Notes under the pieces: generated by a model | What the model saw: the letters and a program-made list of their open reading frames with translations, nothing else | The model's database searches: none | Told to the model about the DNA's origin: nothing | Shown here: positions 1-8,964 of the stretch, one piece after another | Layout of the letters: each line of letters starts with the position of its first letter | How positions within the stretch are numbered: the first letter of the stretch is position 1 | Position numbers and translations under genes: made by a program | Source of the DNA: CAXXOZ01 sp963676435 | GTDB lineage: Bacteria; Bacillota; Clostridia; Lachnospirales; Lachnospiraceae | Assembly: GCA_963676435.2 (NCBI GenBank) | Contig: CAXXOZ010000015.1 | Coordinates: 1 to 62,183, forward strand | DNA length: 62,183 bases | Direction: 5' to 3'

Positions 1-804
1 TCAGATAATTCTTTCAGGATGAGAATAAATATTAAACTTTTCTCCTCTGGCAAAACCAATAAGTGTTAATCCCGAATATTTAGCTATATCTATAGATACA
101 TCTGTAGGCGCAGAACGTGAAACAAGTATAGGTATTTTACAAGACACAGCTTTAATCACCATATCGCTAGGTACTCTTCCACTTGTAATTATTAGTGATT
201 TATTTAGATCAAACCTTTCTAACAAGGCCATTCCTATGGCTTTATCAAAAGCATTATGTCTTCCAATATCCTCAGAATAAAAATCTTCGCCTGAAAAACC
301 ATGTAATTTGCAGCTATGCAGTCCGCCAGTCATTTTAAAGGCTTCTGATTGATCTGAAAATTCGTTAGCTAATCTGATTATTTCTAGTGATTTAAATATA
401 TTTTTTTCTATAGTTAACTTATCAATATCTTTTAAGAATTCTTGATAGCTATTATATTGAACTCCGCTAGAACTGGTTATTATCTTCTTATGTGTGTTTT
501 TTATATATTTTTCATTATCAATGTACAGTTTTATATCCGCTTTATTTTCATTTTCTTCTAAAACTATTCTATTTATATCATCATAGTTTTCAATTAACCT
601 ATTAGTAAATATATGCCCAAGGGCTAATTCTTTCAGGTTACAGTTACTACAGATTAACGTGGATATATATATATCATTAATAAAAATAGATAACGAATAC
701 TCACTCACTACATAATCATCAGTGTGAGTTCTTATATCTTTATCTATTTTAGTAATCTTTTTATTGCTTATTATTTTTGAATTATTAAAATCATTTTTCT
801 TCAT
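1..804 (-). CDS. fdhD: Formate dehydrogenase accessory sulfurtransferase FdhD
   Basis: FdhD proteins pass sulfur from a cysteine desulfurase to the bis-MGD molybdenum/tungsten cofactor of formate dehydrogenase. The 267-residue length, the TGGLHS block at residues 159-164, the SEDIGRHNA block at 177-185 and ITSGR at 206-210 are family hallmarks. The gene follows fdhA on the same strand after 67 bases, which fits its role as maturation factor for that enzyme. Oddities: the loop that normally carries the sulfur-transferring cysteine (a Cys-x-x-Cys or SGCG-type loop) reads SSSGVQ at residues 111-116 and has no cysteine; the nearest candidate is Cys165, next to the TGGLHS block. No Shine-Dalgarno sequence is visible before the ATG at 804, and a perfect hairpin lies just upstream. 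The stop codon is the first three bases of the window, so the gene is complete. Confidence 0.9.
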   Translation of the reverse strand: MKKNDFNNSKIISNKKITKIDKDIRTHTDDYVVSEYSLSIFINDIYISTLICSNCNLKELALGHIFTNRLIENYDDINRIVLEENENKADIKLYIDNEKYIKNTHKKIITSSSGVQYNSYQEFLKDIDKLTIEKNIFKSLEIIRLANEFSDQSEAFKMTGGLHSCKLHGFSGEDFYSEDIGRHNAFDKAIGMALLERFDLNKSLIITSGRVPSDMVIKAVSCKIPILVSRSAPTDVSIDIAKYSGLTLIGFARGEKFNIYSHPERII

Positions 805-826
805 AATATCAATTATAATTATAATA

Positions 827-862
827 TTATTCTGCCAGCGCCTTAATGCACTGGCAGAATAA
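827..862. other. Perfect 12-bp hairpin between fdhA and fdhD
   Basis: Bases 827-838 pair perfectly with 851-862 around a 12-base loop. The inner GC-rich part is TCTGCCAG/CTGGCAGA. On the minus strand it follows the fdhA stop codon and precedes fdhD. It lacks a clean T-run on either strand, so it may be a leaky terminator or a processing/stabilising hairpin that lowers fdhD relative to the enzyme subunits. Confidence 0.6.
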
Positions 863-871
863 ATGATTATT

Positions 872-3553
872 TTATGCTTTCTCTATTTTAATTGCACAAA
901 CTTTGTATTCAGGAATACAAGCAATATCATCATAAACTGCATTGGTTAAAGTGTTAGCATTTCCGTCTGGGAAGTGGAAAGTCATGAACGCTTCTCCAGA
1001 ACTTACTTTTTTACCAACTCTTGCAGTAGTAGTGATTTCTCCTCTTCTAGAAGAAACTTTTACTTTATCACCATTTTTAATTCCTATTTTATCTGCTTCA
1101 TCATAATGCATTTCAATATATGATTCATTTACGATTTCAGTTATACCTTTACTTCTTCCAGTCATAGACCTTGTGTTATAGTGATATAACATTCTTCCTG
1201 TTACCATCATTACTGGGTAATCATCATCAGGTAATTCCTGTGATTCTTTATATACAGCTGGGTAGAAATAACCTAAACCACGAGCACATTTATCAACATG
1301 CATGATTTTTGTTCCTGGGTGATTACAATCTAGGCAAGGCCACTGTAATGTTTCACCTGAATCAAGTCTAGCATGTGATATACCACCGAAACTTGGTGTT
1401 AGTTCAGCTATTTCATCCATGATTTGTGCTGAAGTTAAATGCGGCTGGTCATATCCCATTTTATTCATTACATCAATAATTATATCTGTATCAAGTCTCA
1501 TATTACCTTGAAGTGTAACAGCTTTTCTAACTCTTTGTACTCTTCTTTCGGTATTTGTGAATGTACCTTCTTTTTCAGCATAACTTGTACCAGGTAAGAT
1601 TACATCGGCAAACTGGGCTGTTTCTGTCATGAATAGCTCTTGAAGTACAAAAAATTCAAGATTTTCTAAAGCTTTTTTAACATGAGCAGTATCAGGATCA
1701 GTTACCATTGGATCTTCACCAAAGATATATAAACCTTTTATATCTCCTGTAATAGCAGCAGGTAGTACTTCTGTCGCTTTAAGACCTGGTTTTCTATTTA
1801 ACGGAACGCCCCAGTGTTTTTCGAATTTTTCCATAACTTTATCATCAGTAACATTCTGATAACCTGGCATTTTTTCAGGAAGTGCTCCCATATCACAGGC
1901 ACCCTGAACATTATTCTGACCTCTAATTGGGTTAACTCCACATCCTGGACGACCTACTTTACCAACCATCATTGCAATATTTGACATACTCATAACACCT
2001 TCAGTTCCTGTCGAGTGTTCAGTAACACCTAAACAGTATATGATCGGTGCTTTGTCTGCTTTTGCATAAAGTATAGCTGCTTCTCTTAAATCTTCTGGAC
2101 TTATATTACATACTTTTGCAGTTTTTTCAGGAGTCCATTCTTCAACAATTTTTGCCAAGTCATCAAAACCTTCAGTTCTGTTTTTGATAAATTCCTGATC
2201 TGCAAGACCTTCTTTTAATATTATGTGCATTAATCCATTTGCAAACGCAACGTTTGTTCCTGGTCTAATTTTTAAATGTAAATGAGCATCTTCTGTAAGT
2301 TTAATATTTCTCGGATCAACAACGATTAATTTTGCTCCTCTTCTTGCTGCTCTTCTTAATTGAGCACCAAGTACAGGGTGAGCTTCTGTTGGATTTGAAC
2401 CAATTATTAATATAACATCTGGTTCTGCAGTTATATCCTTAACAGTATTTGTCATGGCTCCTGAACCTAAAGTGATTGCTAATCCATGAACTGAAGCTGA
2501 ATGACAAACTCTTGCACAGTTATCCACATTATTCGTTCCAAATACAGCTCTTACAAGTTTTTGCATCATATAGTTATCTTCATTAGGTGCTCTTGAACAA
2601 GAAAAACCTGCTAAAGACTCAGAACCATATTTTTTCTTGATTTCATTAAACTTTGAAGCAACAAGGTCTAATGCTTCTTCCCAAGATGCTTTTTCGAATT
2701 TACCATTCTTTTTAATTAAAGGATCTGTTATTCTATCACCTGAATGAACAAATTCATATGAACCGAATCTACCTTTTACACAAAGTAAACCTGAGTTTGA
2801 TGGTCCATTTGAACCTTTAGCTCCGACTACTTTGTTGTTTTTAATTATAAGTTTCATCTGGCAACCTGTTCCACAGTGAGGACAAGTAGTTAAAACTTCT
2901 TTAGTTTCCCAGCTTCTATATTTTTTTGCATCTTTCATTGTAAGTGCGCCTACAGGACATGCCTGAACACAGTTACCACAGCTTACGCAGTTAGAACCTC
3001 TTATAAGTCCTTCCATAGGTGTTGCTACATTTGTATCAAAACCTCTTCCAGCTGCTGTAAGTGTTCCGTTACACTGAAGTTCCTGACATGTTCTTACACA
3101 TTTTCTACAAAGAATACATTTTGTTGGATCATATTCAAAAAATGGTGAGGAATCATCAACTTCAAGGTCACATCTTTTTCCTTCGAATTCTGGTTTTTCA
3201 ACTCCATATTCATAACAATAATCCTGAAGTTTACACTCTCCATTTTTAGCGCAGTTGAAACAGTCTGTATTATGATTTGATAACAGCATATCAAGAACGA
3301 ATCTTCTTGATTCTACAACTGCATCAGTTTTTGTCTTTACAACCATCCCTTCTGTAGCAGGAGTTGAACAAGATGCTACTAAAGAGCGTGCTCCTTCTAC
3401 TTCTACCATACACATTCTACATGATCCTTCAGGAGTTAGATCTTTCATATAGCAAAGGGTAGGTATTACAATTCCTAATCTGTTACAGGCATCCAGTATC
3501 GTTGAACCATCTTTAACATCAACCGAACGACCATCTATAGTTAATTTAGGCAT
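872..3553 (-). CDS. fdhA: NAD(P)-linked formate dehydrogenase, catalytic molybdo/tungsto subunit
   Basis: This 893-residue protein oxidises formate or reduces CO2 at a bis-MGD centre and passes electrons through iron-sulfur clusters to the diaphorase subunits encoded upstream. The N-terminus is a NuoG-like [2Fe-2S] domain (Cys34, 45, 48, 62), followed by the His/Cys cluster region around residues 94-113 and two [4Fe-4S] ferredoxin motifs (146-156 and 189-199). The molybdopterin part begins with Cys224, 227, 231 and 258 for a [4Fe-4S] cluster. Cys350-His351 occupy the active-site position that is selenocysteine-His in many homologues, so this is a cysteine-type enzyme. The ATG at 3553 has an AGGAGG site. 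It is the third gene of a unit with 3565-5460 and 5484-5978 and has no hydrogenase H-cluster motif. Confidence 0.93.
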   Translation of the reverse strand: MPKLTIDGRSVDVKDGSTILDACNRLGIVIPTLCYMKDLTPEGSCRMCMVEVEGARSLVASCSTPATEGMVVKTKTDAVVESRRFVLDMLLSNHNTDCFNCAKNGECKLQDYCYEYGVEKPEFEGKRCDLEVDDSSPFFEYDPTKCILCRKCVRTCQELQCNGTLTAAGRGFDTNVATPMEGLIRGSNCVSCGNCVQACPVGALTMKDAKKYRSWETKEVLTTCPHCGTGCQMKLIIKNNKVVGAKGSNGPSNSGLLCVKGRFGSYEFVHSGDRITDPLIKKNGKFEKASWEEALDLVASKFNEIKKKYGSESLAGFSCSRAPNEDNYMMQKLVRAVFGTNNVDNCARVCHSASVHGLAITLGSGAMTNTVKDITAEPDVILIIGSNPTEAHPVLGAQLRRAARRGAKLIVVDPRNIKLTEDAHLHLKIRPGTNVAFANGLMHIILKEGLADQEFIKNRTEGFDDLAKIVEEWTPEKTAKVCNISPEDLREAAILYAKADKAPIIYCLGVTEHSTGTEGVMSMSNIAMMVGKVGRPGCGVNPIRGQNNVQGACDMGALPEKMPGYQNVTDDKVMEKFEKHWGVPLNRKPGLKATEVLPAAITGDIKGLYIFGEDPMVTDPDTAHVKKALENLEFFVLQELFMTETAQFADVILPGTSYAEKEGTFTNTERRVQRVRKAVTLQGNMRLDTDIIIDVMNKMGYDQPHLTSAQIMDEIAELTPSFGGISHARLDSGETLQWPCLDCNHPGTKIMHVDKCARGLGYFYPAVYKESQELPDDDYPVMMVTGRMLYHYNTRSMTGRSKGITEIVNESYIEMHYDEADKIGIKNGDKVKVSSRRGEITTTARVGKKVSSGEAFMTFHFPDGNANTLTNAVYDDIACIPEYKVCAIKIEKA

Positions 3554-3564
3554 TTTTCTTCCTC

Positions 3565-5460
3565 CTATTTTCTAGTGATTGCTCCGAATTTACATTTTTC
3601 CATACATACTCCACACTTGATACATTTATCAACATCTATAACATGTGCTTTTTTAACTTCTCCTGTAATTGCATCTGCAGGACAATTTTTAGCACATAAT
3701 GTACAGCCAATACATTTATCAGCATCTATACTATATGTTAATAATGATTTACAAACACCTGCTGGACATTTTTTGTCAACAACATGTGCAATGTATTCAT
3801 CTCTAAAGTATTTTAGAGTTGATTCAACTGGGTTTGGAGCTGTCTGACCTAGAGCACATAAAGAATTTGCTTTTATGTTTTTGCATAATTTTTCAATTCT
3901 ATCTAAATCTTCTAGAGTTCCTTCGCCATTTGTGATTTTTTCAAGCATTTCATATAATCTTCTAGTACCAACTCTACACGGAGTACATTTTCCACAAGAC
4001 TCATCAACAGTAAAGTTTAGGAAGAATTTAGCTATATCAACCATACAGTTATCTTCATCCATAACTATCAAACCACCTGAACCCATCATGGAACCTATTT
4101 CAATTAGGTTATCATAATCTATTGGTACGTCTAAATTCTCTTCAGAAATACAGCCACCTGAAGGTCCACCTGTCTGAGCAGCTTTAAATTTCTTACCATC
4201 AGGAATTCCTCCACCGATATCTTCAATAATTTCTCTAAGTGTTGTACCCATTGGTATTTCTAATAAACCAATATTATTTATTTTACCTCCAAGAGCAAAA
4301 ACTTTTGTACCTTTTGACTTTTCAGTACCCATTGAAGAAAACCAATCAGCACCTTTAAGTAAAATTCTTGGAATATTTGCGTATGTTTCAACATTATTTA
4401 GAATTGTCGGTTTTCCAAACAATCCTTTGTGTGCAGGGAAAGGTGGTCTAGGTCTTGGCTCACCACGTTTTCCTTCTATAGAAGTCATAAGTGCTGTCTC
4501 TTCACCACAAACAAACGCTCCAGCTCCTAAACGAAGCTCGATATCAAAATCAAAACCTGTGCCAAGAATATTTTCACCTAATAAGCCGTACTCTCTAGCC
4601 TGGGCTATAGCGATTTCTAATCTGTGAACAGCAATTGGATATTCAGCTCTAACATAAATGAAACCTTGAGTAGCGCCTATCGTATAGCCAGCAATTGCCA
4701 TCGCTTCTAATACAGCATGTGGATCACCTTCTAAAACTGATCTATCCATAAAAGCTCCCGGATCACCTTCATCCGCGTTACAGCAAACATATTTTTGATC
4801 AGCTTCATTATCTTTTGCAAATTTCCATTTCATACCTGTAGGGAAACCTGCTCCACCACGACCTCTTAAACCTGATTTTAATAATATATCTATTACATCA
4901 TCAGGGGTTTTTTCTTTAATTACGCTGATTAATGCCTGATATCCTTCTGTCCCTATATATTCATCAATATTTTGTGGATCTATTAAACCACAATTTCTTA
5001 AAGCTACTCTGTTTTGTTTTTTATAAAATCCTGTTTCCTGAATAGACACAATACCTTTTTCAGTAACAGTTTCGTTGTATAATAGTCTTTCTACAACATT
5101 ACCTTTAATAATATGTTCATCAAAAATTTCTTTTATATCATCAAGTTCAACTCTAGAGTAAAATGTATCATCTGGGTAAACTATCATAATTGGTCCTAAT
5201 GCACATAAACCATGACATCCAGTTCGTATAACACAAACTTCATTTTCCATTTTATTTGATTGTATTTGATCATTTATGGCATCGATCATTTTTTCACTTC
5301 CAGAAGAAGTACAACCTGTACCACCACAAACAAGAATATGTTTACTGTGAGTGCTTCCTTCAGCTTTTGCCTCAGCCACTTTTTCGTTGCAGGTTTTTCT
5401 TACGGAAAGAACATTCTGCATCTTCTCTTTTATTTCATTTAACTGTTCAAGAGATATCAT
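3565..5460 (-). CDS. Diaphorase (NuoF/HydB/HndC-like) subunit of formate dehydrogenase
   Basis: The NAD(P)H- and FMN-binding subunit, 631 residues. Domains in order: a thioredoxin-like [2Fe-2S] domain (Cys45, 50, 82, 86), the NuoF FMN/NADH domain with GRGGAGFP at 200-207, a [4Fe-4S] site (Cys489, 492, 495 and 535), and a C-terminal pair of [4Fe-4S] ferredoxin motifs (583-593, 613-623). This architecture is shared with HydB of electron-bifurcating hydrogenases and with the formate dehydrogenases that pair with such subunits. Eleven bases separate it from fdhA and 23 from the NuoE-like gene, so the three are one operon. The ATG at 5460 follows a GGAGGA site. Whether the complex bifurcates (using ferredoxin as well as NAD) or is simply NAD(P)-dependent cannot be read from sequence. 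Confidence 0.92.
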   Translation of the reverse strand: MISLEQLNEIKEKMQNVLSVRKTCNEKVAEAKAEGSTHSKHILVCGGTGCTSSGSEKMIDAINDQIQSNKMENEVCVIRTGCHGLCALGPIMIVYPDDTFYSRVELDDIKEIFDEHIIKGNVVERLLYNETVTEKGIVSIQETGFYKKQNRVALRNCGLIDPQNIDEYIGTEGYQALISVIKEKTPDDVIDILLKSGLRGRGGAGFPTGMKWKFAKDNEADQKYVCCNADEGDPGAFMDRSVLEGDPHAVLEAMAIAGYTIGATQGFIYVRAEYPIAVHRLEIAIAQAREYGLLGENILGTGFDFDIELRLGAGAFVCGEETALMTSIEGKRGEPRPRPPFPAHKGLFGKPTILNNVETYANIPRILLKGADWFSSMGTEKSKGTKVFALGGKINNIGLLEIPMGTTLREIIEDIGGGIPDGKKFKAAQTGGPSGGCISEENLDVPIDYDNLIEIGSMMGSGGLIVMDEDNCMVDIAKFFLNFTVDESCGKCTPCRVGTRRLYEMLEKITNGEGTLEDLDRIEKLCKNIKANSLCALGQTAPNPVESTLKYFRDEYIAHVVDKKCPAGVCKSLLTYSIDADKCIGCTLCAKNCPADAITGEVKKAHVIDVDKCIKCGVCMEKCKFGAITRK

Positions 5461-5483
5461 AAAAATATCCTCCTATTTTTTTA

Positions 5484-5978
5484 TTATTCATACTTTGAGA
5501 TAATATCTTGAATATCATCTTCTTTTAATCTTCCATAAACTTCTTCATTAACTGTTAATACTGGTGCTAAACCACAAGCCCCAACACAGCGACAAGCTTC
5601 AATGGAAAATTTTCCATCAGATGTTATTCCTCCTTCAGGAATATCTAAAATGTTTTTTAGTTTTTCCAAAATTTCTCCTGCTCCTTTTACATAGCAGGCA
5701 GTACCCAAACAGACAGAAATGTTATATTTCCCTTTTGGATTAAGTGAAAATTGAGAATAAAAAGTAACAACACCATAAACCTCAGCTACAGATAAATTGA
5801 GATTTTCAGCAATTAATTCCTGAACTTCTAAAGGAAGATAACCATAAATATCCTGGGCCTTTTGTAAAACCGGCATTAAGGCACCTTTTTGATTTTTATG
5901 TTCTTCAATGATTTGAAGCAATTCCTTTTCCTGTTCTAATGTACCTTTAAATTCTACATTAGTTACTGCTCTTGACAT
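5484..5978 (-). CDS. NuoE/HndA-like [2Fe-2S] subunit of formate dehydrogenase
   Basis: A 164-residue thioredoxin-fold ferredoxin subunit. The four cluster ligands are Cys90, Cys95, Cys131 and Cys135, in the C-x4-C ... C-x3-C pattern of NuoE/HydC. It docks on the NuoF-like subunit and is the first gene of the formate dehydrogenase operon. An AGGAGG site precedes the ATG at 5978. An inverted-repeat-flanked promoter lies in the 90 bases upstream. Confidence 0.93.
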   Translation of the reverse strand: MSRAVTNVEFKGTLEQEKELLQIIEEHKNQKGALMPVLQKAQDIYGYLPLEVQELIAENLNLSVAEVYGVVTFYSQFSLNPKGKYNISVCLGTACYVKGAGEILEKLKNILDIPEGGITSDGKFSIEACRCVGACGLAPVLTVNEEVYGRLKEDDIQDIISKYE

Positions 5979-6006
5979 GTCTTAACCTCCTAATCATATT
6001 ATTCCG

Positions 6007-6044
6007 AAACACAATACTTACGATTATATTAGATTATTGTGTTT
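6007..6044 (-). promoter_or_regulatory. fdh operon promoter with flanking inverted repeat
   Basis: A perfect 10-bp inverted repeat (AAACACAATA at 6007-6016, TATTGTGTTT at 6035-6044) brackets a minus-strand TATAAT (6023-6028). One arm falls in the -10/-35 spacer, so a bound dimeric regulator would block or reshape the promoter. The -35 is poor, which would fit an activator or alternative control. The regulator is not identifiable. Confidence 0.5.
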
Positions 6045-6068
6045 TATTATATAAAAAAACAAAGAATT

Positions 6069-6653
6069 TTAAAAATATTTTTCATTATACATGTTATAAA
6101 TAGAACCTTTTATGTAAAATGTTTCCTGTTCATCATGTGTTACCATCACAATCAGCCTATTATTTTTTCTTGTTTTTATGTATTCGAATACAATTTTCTT
6201 GGTTTCTTCGTCCAACCCTTTAAGTGGTTCATCAAGTATCAATATATCAGATTCAGACAATATTGCCCTAACTATTGCAACACGCCTTTTCATTCCACCA
6301 CTTAGTTTTTTAATGGGTTTTTCCTGAGATCCATCAAGACCTACCATACTTAATTCTTTTTTTATGTAATCGCTATTATAATTACAAACAAGTTTTATAT
6401 TTTTAACTGCAGAAAAATCTTCACATAAACGGTCTTCTTGAAATACAGCGGAAATCTTTCTACCATCTAAACCAATTATCTCTCCAGAATCTTTTTCTTC
6501 AAGGCCCATTAATATATTTAATAAAGTAGTTTTACCTGAACCTGATTCACCCATGATATAATTAAAGTTGTTATCTTTTAAAACTAATGACAAATCACTT
6601 AATACAATTTTATCGTCATATTTTTTTGACAATTTTTTTATTTCTATATCCAT
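6069..6653 (-). CDS. ABC transporter ATP-binding protein (nitrate/sulfonate/taurine-type)
   Basis: A short 194-residue ATPase subunit. Visible motifs: Walker A GESGSGKT at 35-42, Q-loop Gln72, signature LSGGM at 117-121, Walker B ending in Asp141-Glu142, and His173 of the H-loop. It powers uptake through the permease encoded immediately upstream (6659-7405), five bases away. The pair resembles SsuBC/TauBC-type importers, but no substrate-binding protein lies beside it, so the substrate is not predictable. Proximity to formate dehydrogenase could hint at an oxyanion, but that is weak inference. Confidence 0.85.
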   Translation of the reverse strand: MDIEIKKLSKKYDDKIVLSDLSLVLKDNNFNYIMGESGSGKTTLLNILMGLEEKDSGEIIGLDGRKISAVFQEDRLCEDFSAVKNIKLVCNYNSDYIKKELSMVGLDGSQEKPIKKLSGGMKRRVAIVRAILSESDILILDEPLKGLDEETKKIVFEYIKTRKNNRLIVMVTHDEQETFYIKGSIYNMYNEKYF

Positions 6654-6658
6654 AATTA

Positions 6659-7405
6659 TTATGACCTTTCAAATTTAATCATAGCTTTTTTTAAAGATTT
6701 TAAAAATATTTTTTCAAATAATATACTTATTATAATTATTACAAAAGTCCATGCAAACAATTCACCAGTATTTAAATATAATTTTGCCTGATATAACCTT
6801 TCTCCAATAGAACCTGTAGGAGTACCTATAAGCTCAGCAGTAACTCCTGATTTCCAGCATAAACCTAAAGAGATTTGACACCCACTATAAAAAAAAGGAA
6901 ATAAGGATGGTATATAAATATATAAGATTTTTTTAATACTTTTTATTCTAAAAACTTTTGCCATTTCTAAAAGTTTTATATCAGCATTTTCAAATCCTTT
7001 TAAAACATTCGTATATATAATAGGTACTACCATAAGATAGGATATTAAGACAGATAGGTTTCTAGATGAAATTAATATCAAGAATAAAATAATGAATGAT
7101 ACAATGGGTGCAGCTTTTATTATAGATATTAGTGGCCACATTATCTCTTTTAGTATCCTACTTTTATATGCAAGTCCTCCTAAAATCAAACCTGTTAAAA
7201 CGCCTAAAATAAAACCTAATACTATTCTAATAAAAGAAAACAATAATGCGCTCCAGAAAGAAAGAGTTTTTATCATTTCAAATAATTTCAATAAAACATT
7301 ATATGGTGTTGCCAAAAAAATTTCATTTCCAACTATCAAACCTAAAATTTGCCATATTATTATCCAAAACATTATAGTTAAAAATAAATAGATTTTCTTA
7401 TTCAT
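6659..7405 (-). CDS. ABC transporter permease (SsuC/TauC family)
   Basis: An integral-membrane permease of about 248 residues with six or so hydrophobic segments and the EAA-like cytoplasmic loop characteristic of the BPD_transp_1 family. I place the start at the ATG at 7405 (MNKKIYLF), because the GAGGGA ribosome site abuts the earlier ATG at 7411 with no spacing. It partners the ATPase downstream. No solute-binding protein gene is adjacent. Confidence 0.83.
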   Translation of the reverse strand: MNKKIYLFLTIMFWIIIWQILGLIVGNEIFLATPYNVLLKLFEMIKTLSFWSALLFSFIRIVLGFILGVLTGLILGGLAYKSRILKEIMWPLISIIKAAPIVSFIILFLILISSRNLSVLISYLMVVPIIYTNVLKGFENADIKLLEMAKVFRIKSIKKILYIYIPSLFPFFYSGCQISLGLCWKSGVTAELIGTPTGSIGERLYQAKLYLNTGELFAWTFVIIIISILFEKIFLKSLKKAMIKFERS

Positions 7406-7432
7406 AAACATTCCCTCATTATAAAAATTTAT

Positions 7433-7906
7433 CTATATTATACTTTCACCAATTAACCTTGAAATAATTATTCCTGTTACTAAAAAAGGTCCAAAAGAAA
7501 TTTGTGATTTCAAAGATGCTTTTTTCTTAATTATTAAAAAAATACAATAAAATCCTCCAGAAAAAACACTTATAATACTTGCTAGTAGTATTAGTTTGTA
7601 TCCTAAATAAAAACCACAGATAGCCACAAGCTTTATATCTCCTCCTCCAAAAGCATTTTGAAAAATCAAAGTAACTATCAACATTGGAAGACTAATACAG
7701 ATAAAACCAATTAATCGTTCAGCTATAAATTTTTCAGGTCTTAAAATAAAGGATAGTATAATAAGCATTATCAATAATATTAGTAAATAGTTTGGTATTT
7801 CTAATCTCTTTATATCGATAAAAGCCAAGATTATAAGTACAACAATTACTAAAAAATCAATAATTATGTTTAAAAATGAAATATAAAATATATTAAAATC
7901 CCCCAA
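7433..7906 (-). CDS. Type IV prepilin peptidase (A24 family, TadV/CpaA-like)
   Basis: A small membrane aspartyl protease, 157 residues, that cleaves the leader of type IV pilin-like proteins at the inner face of the membrane. The catalytic pair is Asp31 (in FIDIKR) and Asp90 in the GGGDIK signature (87-92). It lacks the N-terminal methyltransferase domain of PilD. The long frame opens with TTG at 7906 and has no ribosome site before it. A GGGGGA directly after the TTG could serve a rare ATA/ATT start a few codons later, so the start is uncertain. No pilin or pilus assembly gene is in the window. Confidence 0.8.
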   Translation of the reverse strand: MGDFNIFYISFLNIIIDFLVIVVLIILAFIDIKRLEIPNYLLILLIMLIILSFILRPEKFIAERLIGFICISLPMLIVTLIFQNAFGGGDIKLVAICGFYLGYKLILLASIISVFSGGFYCIFLIIKKKASLKSQISFGPFLVTGIIISRLIGESII

Positions 7907-7925
7907 TTATAATATAGTTATTTAT

Positions 7926-7954
7926 AAAAAAGAAAGACAATAAGTCTTTCTTTT
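7926..7954 (-). terminator. Rho-independent terminator after gpsA
   Basis: A perfect 11-bp stem (7928-7938 with 7944-7954, loop of five). On the minus strand it is followed by more T residues. It begins just after the gpsA stop codon and closes the DUF512-der-plsY-gpsA unit. Confidence 0.85.
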
Positions 7955-7961
7955 AAGCATA

Positions 7962-8963
7962 CTAATGCCAGTTAATTTCTCCTGTGTTATCCCTAAGCAT
8001 CAAGTCATTAACAGCTTCCCTAGGATCAGCATTTTCAAATAAGATTAAATTAACTTTTTCTATTATAGGTAATTCAACTTCAAATTTTTTAGCAAGTGAA
8101 TTAGCTGCTTTTGCAGAATAAATCCCCTCTACAACCTGATTAACTTCTTTCATAGCCTGGTCCATAGTTTTTCCTTGACCTATTAAAATACCAGCTCTTC
8201 TATTTCTACTGTGCATACTTGCACAAGTAACAATCAGATCTCCAATACCTGATAATCCATTTATTGTTTCTAGGTTTGCCCCCATTTTTACAGCAAGCCT
8301 TGATATTTCTTTTATTCCTCTGGTTATAAGTGCGGCTTTTGTATTATCACCGTAACCTAGGCCATCTGCTATACCAGCAGCTAAAGCAATAACATTTTTC
8401 AAAGCTGCTCCAAGTTCAATCCCAACTATATCTGGACTTGTATAAACTCTGAAAACCTTGCTAGCGAAAATACTCTGTAAAAATTCTGCTGTTTCTTTTG
8501 TAGTGGCTCCAACTACGCAGGTAGTAGGCATTCCTCTACCTACTTCTTCAGCATGACTAGGTCCTGATAAAACTGCTACATTTGCACTTGGCACTTCTTC
8601 TTCTATGATTTCAGATAAAGTTTTAAATGTAACATCTTCAATTCCCTTAGCAACATTTAAAATTATTTGATTTTCTTTAACGATGTTTTTAAGTTTATGT
8701 GCTGTTTCTCTTGTGAATTTTGAAGCTACCGCCATTACTAAAACATCTTTATCTTCTACAGCTTCATTAATATCACCAGTAATATATATATCATCTGGTA
8801 TGCGTACTCCTGGTAAACCTATTTTATGCTCTCTATCATTTTTTAACATATCTACTTCAGGTTCAAGCGCCGACCATACAGTAACTTCATTTCCGTTGTT
8901 ATATAACAACAATGTTAGCGCTAACCCCCAACTACCGGCACCTAATATACTTACTTTAGCCAT
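7962..8963 (-). CDS. gpsA: Glycerol-3-phosphate dehydrogenase [NAD(P)+]
   Basis: Makes sn-glycerol 3-phosphate from dihydroxyacetone phosphate for phospholipid synthesis, in the cytoplasm. The N-terminal Rossmann motif GAGSWG (residues 8-13), the GPSHAEEV block and the C-terminal stretch beginning GIELGAALKN are family signatures, and 333 residues is the usual length. It follows plsY by one base, so product and consumer of glycerol 3-phosphate are coupled. The ATG at 8963 has an AGGAGG site. A terminator follows. Confidence 0.96.
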   Translation of the reverse strand: MAKVSILGAGSWGLALTLLLYNNGNEVTVWSALEPEVDMLKNDREHKIGLPGVRIPDDIYITGDINEAVEDKDVLVMAVASKFTRETAHKLKNIVKENQIILNVAKGIEDVTFKTLSEIIEEEVPSANVAVLSGPSHAEEVGRGMPTTCVVGATTKETAEFLQSIFASKVFRVYTSPDIVGIELGAALKNVIALAAGIADGLGYGDNTKAALITRGIKEISRLAVKMGANLETINGLSGIGDLIVTCASMHSRNRRAGILIGQGKTMDQAMKEVNQVVEGIYSAKAANSLAKKFEVELPIIEKVNLILFENADPREAVNDLMLRDNTGEINWH

Positions 8964-8964
8964 T

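Noticed and set aside
872..3553. Formate dehydrogenase as a selenoprotein or as an iron-only hydrogenase
   Set aside because: The active-site codon reads cysteine (Cys350), not an in-frame TGA, and there is no H-cluster motif.
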